From positions 3,829 through 11,583 of the forward strand of contig CAJTSV010000071.1 of NCBI GenBank assembly GCA_910579075.1: a stretch of DNA of 7,755 nt. The letters run 5' to 3'. Below, one piece after another: positions 1-5,244 of this stretch (within the stretch, counting starts at the first letter, position 1; each line of letters starts with the position of its first letter). Both the position numbers and the translations under genes were made by a program. The DNA is from an uncultured Eubacterium sp. GTDB taxonomy: Bacteria; Bacillota; Clostridia; Lachnospirales; Lachnospiraceae. A model generated the notes under the pieces. It was not told where the DNA came from, ran no database searches, and worked only from the letters and a program-made list of their open reading frames with translations.

Positions 1-1
1 C

Positions 2-235
2 AAAAAATATTTTTATAAATATTTGCTGTCAGCATACAAGGCACTGGCAATTAATTACAGCAGAAACAGGGACGAGTCTGTCAGAAACTGTTTAAAAATG
101 GAAAAAAATTTTTATTCAGGTTTAGGCTGGAAATGCCGGATGGTTTGTCTGGCTTACAATATTTCGTATTACTTTTTCAGTATTACAATTGCTCCGTATG
201 CAGCATGGTTAAGGTGGAAACGCAAAGATGAATAA
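2..235 (+). CDS. C-terminal end of an unidentified protein, possibly a glycosyltransferase (5' partial)
   Basis: The frame is open from the left edge (first full codon at 2) to the TAA at 233-235, so about 77 C-terminal residues are visible and the true start lies outside the window. The TTG at 23 lies in an open frame with no ribosome site and is not a convincing start. The visible part is basic and aromatic. It has one hydrophobic stretch (about SYYFFSITIAPYAAWL) followed by a terminal WKRKDE tail, which could be a membrane-associated helix. Glycosyltransferases of polysaccharide loci often end this way and the next gene is a flippase, so a glycosyltransferase is the contextual guess, but no diagnostic motif is visible. 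Its last 8 nt overlap the flippase start, which suggests translational coupling. Base composition is AT-rich, like the flippase and unlike the genes after 2870. Confidence 0.6.
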   Translation, partial: KKYFYKYLLSAYKALAINYSRNRDESVRNCLKMEKNFYSGLGWKCRMVCLAYNISYYFFSITIAPYAAWLRWKRKDE

Positions 236-1676
236 TGTTTTTTCAAGTATGGCATGGAAATTTACAGAAAGAATCGCTTCCCAGCTGGTATCATTTATGG
301 TTTCTGTTATTCTTGCCAGACTGCTGCTCCCCGAACAATATGGCATTATTGCAAAAGTCATGGTTTTTATTTCAATAGCTGACGTTTTTGTTACCACAGG
401 ACTGTGCAGCGCACTGATTCAAAAGAAAGATTCCGACGATTTGGATTTTTCATCCATGTTTTACCTGAACATTGGATTATCGTTTGTATTATATCTGATA
501 CTGTTTATCTGTGCACCTGCTATTGGACATTTTTTTAACGATACATGCCTTTCACCCGTTCTGCAGGTTCTTGGGCTGAAACTGCTGTTTTCTGCATATC
601 TGTCCATACAGCAGGCTTATATTTCCAGATACATGCTTTTTCGAAGCAGTGCAATTGCTGCATTAGCAGCTACTGCATGTTCTGCGGCTGCCGGTGTAAG
701 CATGGCATATCTGGGAGCAGGAGTATGGGCACTTGCAGCCCAGCAGCTGGTTTTGTCAGCCATGCAGGTTCTTTTTCTTGTAATCTTTATAAACTGGAGA
801 CCGAAACTGGCTTTTTCCTGGCACAGGGCAAAAACCATGCTTGGATTTGGGAATATAATTTTACTGGCCGGTTTGCTTGATACCATAAGCGGACAGCTTA
901 GAACACTTGTTGTTGGAAAATATTATAACGATGAGCAGCTTGCATATTATAACCGTGGAGACTTATATCCACAGACATTAATCAGCAGTGTTAGCGGAAC
1001 CATGCACACGGTATTATTTGCAGCTTATTCACAGGAACAGGAACATATCGGGCATGTAAAACTGCTGATTCGAAATGGCATGAAACGGAGCAGTTATCTG
1101 ATATTCACAATGCTTACAGGGCTTGCATGCGTTGCAGAACCTCTTATTCAATTCATGCTGACAGATAAATGGCTTCCCTGCGTGCCTTATATGCAGATAG
1201 CATGCGCCAGTTACGCTACATGGGTCATGCAGATAGCAGGACAAGAAGCTATTATCGGGCTCGGATATGGAAAAGATTATTTAATCATTACGATTATCCG
1301 TTCTGCTTTTCATATTGCAGCACTGCTGGTGCTCTCAAAACGTGGAATTATGGCAATTGCAATCGGGAGTACTGCAACAAACATACTATCAAGCCTCCTT
1401 GTATGCAGATGGACTTACCGGCATCTTCATTATAAAATAAACGAGCAGTTAACAGACCTGCTGCCTGCACTTTTAATTTCCTTATGTATCGCCGGCGTAA
1501 CGTTACAGGTTTCAAAACTGCCTTTTACAGCTCCTGTATTGTTAATTACCGAAGTCATATCAGGAGTATTTGTCTGTGTAATTATTTCGGCAGCAACAAA
1601 AAATGAATCTTTTTATTGGATTTTGTCCAAATTAAAAGTCCTTCTCTCAGTAATTGACAAAAAAGACAGACGGTAA
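228..1676 (+). CDS. Polysaccharide/lipopolysaccharide flippase, MOP superfamily (Wzx/TuaB/AmsL type)
   Basis: This is an integral membrane protein of 482 residues, the usual length for the family. It probably flips undecaprenyl-linked polysaccharide repeat units across the cytoplasmic membrane. The N terminus (MAWKFTERIASQLVSF, then VILARLLLPEQYGII) matches the opening of the Polysacc_synt/WzxC group, where a first helix is followed by an A-R-L-L-x-P-E-x-Y-G turn. A second family-like stretch is LRTLVVGKYYNDEQLAYYNRGDLY at about residues 225-248, split here as LRTLVVGKYYNDEQ and LAYYNRGDLY. I see roughly 12-14 hydrophobic segments across the length and a short basic cytoplasmic tail (KKDRR). 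The start at 228 is supported by AAGGTGG at 211-217, 10 nt upstream, and it overlaps the preceding stop. GC content is about 40 percent in sampled lines, lower than the rfbF-rfbH block. The substrate glycan cannot be read from the sequence. The superfamily call is firm; a specific name (wzx, tuaB) would be guesswork. Confidence 0.9.
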   Translation: MNNVFSSMAWKFTERIASQLVSFMVSVILARLLLPEQYGIIAKVMVFISIADVFVTTGLCSALIQKKDSDDLDFSSMFYLNIGLSFVLYLILFICAPAIGHFFNDTCLSPVLQVLGLKLLFSAYLSIQQAYISRYMLFRSSAIAALAATACSAAAGVSMAYLGAGVWALAAQQLVLSAMQVLFLVIFINWRPKLAFSWHRAKTMLGFGNIILLAGLLDTISGQLRTLVVGKYYNDEQLAYYNRGDLYPQTLISSVSGTMHTVLFAAYSQEQEHIGHVKLLIRNGMKRSSYLIFTMLTGLACVAEPLIQFMLTDKWLPCVPYMQIACASYATWVMQIAGQEAIIGLGYGKDYLIITIIRSAFHIAALLVLSKRGIMAIAIGSTATNILSSLLVCRWTYRHLHYKINEQLTDLLPALLISLCIAGVTLQVSKLPFTAPVLLITEVISGVFVCVIISAATKNESFYWILSKLKVLLSVIDKKDRR

Positions 1677-1750
1677 AAACCATAAAATTTAGGAGATGCA
1701 GACAAAAACACTATCCATAAATTTGCAGATTTTTTTATTGTAATCCCCTG

Positions 1751-1756
1751 TATAAT
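1751..1756 (+). promoter_or_regulatory. Possible -10 element (TATAAT) ahead of the Rpn remnant
   Basis: A perfect TATAAT lies about 36-57 nt upstream of the candidate starts of the broken Rpn gene, within the AT-rich gap after the flippase. No good -35 is seen at 16-18 nt spacing: the region is a T-run, and the nearest TTGCAG (1723-1728) is 22 nt away. It may be a promoter for what was once an independent gene, or a chance match in AT-rich DNA. Confidence 0.3.
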
Positions 1757-1791
1757 AAAAAAGAAGCCCCGATAAACAGATTACCAGAAAA

Positions 1792-2723
1792 ATGCCACAA
1801 GGAGAAGATGGAACACATGCTGACAGAAAAAACAGACCAAACCGCAGAGCCAAGGATTCTGTCTTCACCAGCCTGTTCCGGGACAAGGCCTATCTCCTGC
1901 AGCTATACCAGGCGCTGCATCCAGAAGACATGGAAACAGGAACAGACGACCTGGATATTATCACACTGGAAAATATCATGGCTGGCGGCATATACAATGA
2001 CCTTGGCTTTCAGTTAGGTGACCTTCAGGCTGATTCAGGAGTGAGCAAGATTCAATTTGCGAAGCAAATTCTTTAAATAAGCTTGCGAAGCTGCATTTAC
2101 AGCGGTTTGAAGCTGTAAATGCAGCAAACATTCTCGTCCGCGTCCTTTTCTATCTTGCAAAATCCTATCAGGATTATATTATCAGGACAGAACAGGATAT
2201 ATACGACAGCAGCAGAGTACGTCTGCCGCACCCGGAGCTTTATGTAATTTATACAGGCTGCCGGAAGGAAAAGCCCGTCTCCATTTCTTTTTCAGACAGT
2301 TTTTTCCCCGGCTGCGGGTGCTGCCTGGATATCACAGTTCAAATGATATATGATGGCAAGGACGGGGATATTATCAGCCAGTATGTGACATTTACAAGGA
2401 TATTTGATGAGCAGGTGAAAAAACACGGGCTTACGCCTGAATCTGTCAGGGAGGCCATCCGCATCTGTAAGGAACGGAATGTGCTGCGCAAATTTCTGGA
2501 AAGCAGGGAAAGCGAGGTTGTGGACATTATGATTACTTTATTCAGCCAGGAAGAAGCCTGGGATATGCATATTAAAAGCCAGCGAAAGGAAGAAGCAGTA
2601 AAAACCACAATAGAAGACGGAAAATATTACGGTGCTTCCAGACAGGACACCCTTTCACGGATTATGGAAAAATTCAGCATCCCGCACGATGACGCTGACA
2701 GGCTGATGCGGGAATACTGGTAA
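1792..2723 (+). pseudogene. Disrupted Rpn-family PD-(D/E)XK nuclease / transposase-like gene
   Basis: Two open pieces in different frames together resemble one Rpn (recombination-promoting nuclease, YhgA-like) protein. The first piece (1792-2076) contains KDSVFTSLFRDKAYLLQLYQAL and GGIYNDLGFQLGD, the family N-terminal region with its first acidic catalytic residue. The second piece is open from 2034 to the TAA at 2721-2723. From 2127 it reads NILVRVLFYLAKSYQDY, then LPHPELYVIYTG, MIYDGKDGDIISQYVTF and a helical C terminus. Between GD (ends 2022) and NILVR lies foreign-looking palindromic sequence that causes a frame change. The segment expected there, carrying the E-x-Q catalytic residues, is missing. 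No ATG, GTG or TTG precedes 2343 in the second frame, so that part has no plausible start of its own. AAGGAG at 1799-1804 may have served ATG 1808 or 1817 rather than 1792, which would imply a second frameshift near 1850. Intact members act in recombination or mobility; this copy is very probably inactive. Confidence 0.8.
2023..2126 (+). repeat. Short palindrome-rich insertion replacing the catalytic segment of the Rpn gene
   Basis: These 104 nt lie between two stretches of recognisable Rpn coding sequence and do not encode the expected residues in any frame. They hold three consecutive inverted repeats. AATTTGC (2054-2060) pairs with GCAAATT (2064-2070) around a GAA loop. AGCTT (2080-2084) pairs with AAGCT (2088-2092). 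A perfect 14-nt pair, GCTGCATTTACAGC (2090-2103) with GCTGTAAATGCAGC (2112-2125), flanks an 8-nt loop. The motif TGCGAAGC recurs in the first two. From memory of intact relatives about 14 codons are expected here, so the change looks like replacement by, or insertion plus deletion around, a REP-like palindromic element. The exact ends are uncertain, no target-site duplication is visible, and the element is not one I can name. Confidence 0.55.
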
Positions 2724-2762
2724 TTTTCCAAAAAACAATCACATGATGCAGGCATACAGCCG

Positions 2763-2801
2763 CGGCTGAATATACCCTGTGAAAAAGGATATATTCAGCC
2801 G
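2763..2801. repeat. Perfect 12-bp inverted repeat downstream of the Rpn remnant
   Basis: CGGCTGAATATA (2763-2774) and TATATTCAGCCG (2790-2801) are exact reverse complements around a 15-nt loop. The hairpin sits 39 nt after the Rpn stop and is followed only by a short TTTCCT tract, so it may be a weak terminator, an mRNA end or a relic of a mobile element. The left arm also forms part of the palindrome CAGCCGCGGCTG (2757-2768). Confidence 0.55.
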
Positions 2802-2815
2802 TTTCCTATCAGCAC

Positions 2816-2839
2816 AGGCCCGCAAGGCCTTTTTCTTTT
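2816..2839 (+). terminator. Probable intrinsic terminator upstream of rfbF
   Basis: A short GC stem, AGGCC (2816-2820) with GGCCT (2826-2830) around a CGCAA loop, is followed at once by TTTTCTTTT (2831-2839). This is the classic shape of a rho-independent terminator, although the stem is only 5 bp. It would end transcripts from the Rpn remnant or flippase side and leave rfbF to its own promoter, or it could act as a partial terminator or attenuator inside a long polysaccharide operon. I see no clear promoter between it and rfbF. Confidence 0.5.
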
Positions 2840-2869
2840 GCGCAAAAATTTCACGAAAGGAACACAGAA

Positions 2870-3655
2870 ATGAAAGTCGTACTTTTAGCCGGGGGTTTTG
2901 GCACCCGCATTACAGAAGAATCGGAATACCGTCCAAAACCAATGGTAGAAATCGGCGGCAGGCCGATTTTATGGCATATCATGAAGCAGTACAGCCATTA
3001 TGGATTTCATGATTTTATTATCTGTGCCGGGTACAAGCAATACGTTATCAAAGAATGGTTTGCAGACTATTTCATTCACAACTCTGACATTACGTTCAAT
3101 TTTAAAAACGGCAGGGATGAAATGACTGTTCATAACCAGCACTGCGAGCCATGGGAGGTAACCGTGGTCGATACCGGGCTGCACACGATGACTGGCGGAC
3201 GCATTAAGCGGGTGCAGAAGTACATTGGCAGCGAGCCGTTTCTGATGACTTACGGCGACGGTGTCTGTGATGTGGATATCCGAAAGCTTTTGGATTTTCA
3301 TAAGCGTCATGGAAAAACTGCAACGATGACAGCCGTCAGGCAGGAGCAGCAGAAAGGCGTCCTGGATATCGGGCCGGATTATGCCGTCAAATCGTTCCGC
3401 GAAAAAAACAGGCAGGACGGAACGCCGATTAATGCCGGATATATGGTATTTGAGCCCAAAATCTTTGATTATCTGACCGACGGCGATGAAACGATTCTGG
3501 AACGCGGGCCCCTGGCACGGCTGGCAGAAGAAGAACAGCTCATGTCATACCCGCACAAAGGCTTCTGGCAGTGCATGGACACCGTGCTGGAGCGGGATAT
3601 GTTAAACCGGATGATAGAACAGGGCAATGCACCCTGGATAAAATGGAAACAATAA
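2870..3655 (+). CDS. rfbF: Glucose-1-phosphate cytidylyltransferase (RfbF/DdhA)
   Basis: Cytoplasmic enzyme that joins CTP and alpha-D-glucose 1-phosphate to give CDP-glucose and pyrophosphate, the entry step to CDP-3,6-dideoxyhexoses. It has 261 residues, close to the roughly 257 of enterobacterial RfbF, and is collinear with it. The nucleotidyltransferase loop is at residues 7-13 (AGGFGTR). RPKPMVEIGGRPILWHIMK spans 21-39 with the conserved lysine K23, and DFIICAGYK spans 48-56. TGGRIKRV is at 108-115. YGDGV is at 128-132, with D130 the expected metal-binding aspartate. GFWQCMDT near the C terminus is also characteristic. The start is supported by AAAGGA at 2856-2861, 8 nt upstream. A 23-nt gap separates it from rfbH, so the two are surely co-transcribed. 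The rfbG gene that usually follows rfbF in enterobacteria is absent here. Assignment is firm. Confidence 0.95.
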   Translation: MKVVLLAGGFGTRITEESEYRPKPMVEIGGRPILWHIMKQYSHYGFHDFIICAGYKQYVIKEWFADYFIHNSDITFNFKNGRDEMTVHNQHCEPWEVTVVDTGLHTMTGGRIKRVQKYIGSEPFLMTYGDGVCDVDIRKLLDFHKRHGKTATMTAVRQEQQKGVLDIGPDYAVKSFREKNRQDGTPINAGYMVFEPKIFDYLTDGDETILERGPLARLAEEEQLMSYPHKGFWQCMDTVLERDMLNRMIEQGNAPWIKWKQ

Positions 3656-3678
3656 TTGGAAATGGAGAATGAAACCAA

Positions 3679-5031
3679 ATGCCAGACTGGAAAAACGAAC
3701 AGGAAGCAAGGGCGCAGATAAAATCCCTTGTTGCAGACTACTATCACAGCTATCAGAAAAAAAACAGGCCGTTTCGCCCGGGCGAGCGGATTTCCTATGC
3801 ATCCCGCGTCTTTGATGAAAAAGAAATGCTGGGGCTGGCCGATGCCATGCTGGATTTCTGGCTGACCGCCGGACGCTTCTGTGAGGAATTTGAACAGAAA
3901 TTTGCAGAATGGGCAGGCATTTCCTATGCGCATCTGACAAACAGCGGTTCCAGCGCCAATCTTCTGGCCTTTTCGGTACTGACCGCACCGGAACTGGGAA
4001 AACGGCAGATAAAACGAGGGGACGAAGTCATTACCGCTGCCTGCGGATTTCCGACAACCGTCGCCCCGATTATTCAGTATGGCGCTGTCCCGGTATTTAT
4101 CGATGTGACAGTCCCGCAGTACAACATCGATGTATCACAGCTGGAAGCTGCCTGCACGGAAAAAACAAAAGCCGTTATGCTGGCGCATACACTTGGAAAT
4201 CCGTTTGACTTAAAAGCAGTCAGGCAGTTTTGCACGAAACACGGGCTGTGGCTGATTGAAGATAACTGTGACGCGCTTGGCTCGCAGTATACCATAGACG
4301 GAGTTACGAAATATACCGGAACCTGGGGCGATATCGCAACCAGCAGCTTTTATCCGCCACACCATATGACGATGGGAGAGGGCGGATGTGTCTATACGGA
4401 CAATCCGCTGCTGCACCGCCTGATTCTGTCTTACCGGGACTGGGGCCGCGACTGCATCTGCCCGTCCGGGCATGACGGCGTCTGCGGACACCGTTTTGAC
4501 AGGCAGTGCGGGGAGCTGCCGCCTGGCTATGACCATAAATACATTTACAGCCACTTTGGCTACAACCTGAAAGCTACGGACCTGCAGGCAGCCATCGGCG
4601 TGGAGCAGCTGAAAAAAATCCAGACATTTACAAAACGCCGCAGGCAGAACTGGCAGCGGCTGCGCCATGCGCTGGAACCGGCCCGTGACAGGCTTCTGCT
4701 CCCGGAACCGGCCGAAAACAGCTGTCCTTCCTGGTTTGGATTTCTCATTTCCATCAAAGAAGGCAGCGGGCTTTCCAGAAACAAAGTGACCGCATATCTG
4801 GAAGAACACAATATCCAGACCCGGCTGCTGTTTGCCGGCAACCTGACCAGGCATCCTGCATTTGACCAGATTCGCGGAACCGGAAGCTATCGGATATCCA
4901 AAAGCCTTTCCGTAACGGATTATGTCATGAACCAGTCATTCTGGGTCGGCGTATATCCGGGCATGACGGATGAAATGACAGACTATATGGCCAGCATCAT
5001 ATTGGAAGCTGTGAACGATGGATGCAGATAA
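3679..5031 (+). CDS. rfbH: CDP-4-keto-6-deoxy-D-glucose 3-dehydrase, E1 (RfbH/AscC/DdhC)
   Basis: This is a PMP- and [2Fe-2S]-dependent enzyme of the DegT/DnrJ/EryC1 fold that removes the C3 hydroxyl of CDP-4-keto-6-deoxyglucose, working with a reductase partner (E3). It has 450 residues; the family is about 437-450. Diagnostic features are visible. SSFYPPHHMTMGEGG carries His (H228) where ordinary sugar aminotransferases have the PLP-binding Lys. The cluster cysteines are C197, C259, C261 and C269, spaced C-x61-C-x1-C-x7-C by my count; the Yersinia enzyme has 57 in the first gap, and the extra four residues lie in a loop after C197. YSHFGYNLKATDLQAAIG, PSWFGFLI, TRLLFAGNLTRHP and MNQSFWVGVYPG are further family blocks. 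GGAG at 3664-3667 lies 11 nt before the ATG. It sits between rfbF and the aldolase in one operon. All residues I can check are intact, so it should be active. No E3 (rfbI) gene is in the window. Confidence 0.95.
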   Translation: MPDWKNEQEARAQIKSLVADYYHSYQKKNRPFRPGERISYASRVFDEKEMLGLADAMLDFWLTAGRFCEEFEQKFAEWAGISYAHLTNSGSSANLLAFSVLTAPELGKRQIKRGDEVITAACGFPTTVAPIIQYGAVPVFIDVTVPQYNIDVSQLEAACTEKTKAVMLAHTLGNPFDLKAVRQFCTKHGLWLIEDNCDALGSQYTIDGVTKYTGTWGDIATSSFYPPHHMTMGEGGCVYTDNPLLHRLILSYRDWGRDCICPSGHDGVCGHRFDRQCGELPPGYDHKYIYSHFGYNLKATDLQAAIGVEQLKKIQTFTKRRRQNWQRLRHALEPARDRLLLPEPAENSCPSWFGFLISIKEGSGLSRNKVTAYLEEHNIQTRLLFAGNLTRHPAFDQIRGTGSYRISKSLSVTDYVMNQSFWVGVYPGMTDEMTDYMASIILEAVNDGCR

Positions 5032-5244
5032 AAACCATAATTTCAGGCAGAGGAGGATGCCACTATGCCGGATAGTAACGCAGACAGAATAACGTGCCAT
5101 ATGCCAGATAAAAATACAGGCAGAGAGCAATGCAGTATGCTGGATAAAAATACTGCCAGAGAACAATGCAGTATGTCAGATAAAAATACAGGCAGAGAAC
5201 AATGCAGTATGCCAGATAAAAATACTGTCAGAAAAGAATGCAGT
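5022..5244 (+). repeat. Tandem array of 36-nt units across the rfbH/aldolase junction and the aldolase N terminus
   Basis: Five in-register 36-nt units start at 5065, 5101, 5137, 5173 and 5209, each beginning with ATG and encoding 12 residues of the form MPDKNTGREQCS. By direct comparison the 5101 and 5173 units differ at 2 of 36 positions, and those at 5137 and 5209 each differ from 5101 at 5. The first unit (5065) is the most diverged. A longer, non-coding version occupies 5022-5064: ATGCAGATAAAAA, then CAGGCAGAGGAGGATGC, matching the ATGCCAGATAAAAA and CAGGCAGAGAGCAATGC parts of the repeat. That version contains the rfbH stop codon and the aldolase ribosome site. Being a multiple of three, gain or loss of a coding unit keeps the frame. 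Confidence 0.85.
5051..5056 (+). promoter_or_regulatory. Strong Shine-Dalgarno AGGAGG fixing the aldolase start at 5065
   Basis: A perfect AGGAGG lies 8 nt before ATG 5065, the start that includes the repeat array. The ATG at 5245, where homology to the aldolase family begins, is preceded only by a weak AAAAGAA. Translation through the repeats is therefore the better reading, although each unit supplies another in-frame ATG. Confidence 0.75.

Noticed and set aside
1654..1659. TTGACA as a -35 element for the Rpn remnant
   Set aside because: No -10-like hexamer lies 16-18 nt downstream; TAAAAT at 1683 is 23 nt away and TATAAT at 1751 is much too far.
1685..1736. Terminator after the flippase gene (AAATTTA ... 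TAAATTT and a T-run)
   Set aside because: The inverted repeat is only 7 A/T pairs with a 26-nt loop and the T-run is 5 nt further on; too weak to call.
2343..2723. Separate 126-residue gene starting at ATG 2343
   Set aside because: The same frame is open back to 2034 and the upstream residues (NILVRVLFYLAKSYQDY onward) belong to the same Rpn protein, so this ATG is an internal methionine of a broken gene.
2757..2768. Hairpin from the palindrome CAGCCGCGGCTG
   Set aside because: There is no loop, so it cannot fold as a 6-bp hairpin; it is noted only as part of the neighbouring inverted repeat.
4210..4854. 214-codon minus-strand open frame
   Set aside because: It is fully antisense to rfbH, whose product is confidently identified; it has no recognisable motif and is explained by the GC-rich codon pattern.
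5065..5244. CRISPR array, suggested by regular 36-nt repeats
   Set aside because: The units are directly contiguous with no spacers, stay in one reading frame and are translated from a strong ribosome site, so this is a coding tandem repeat.
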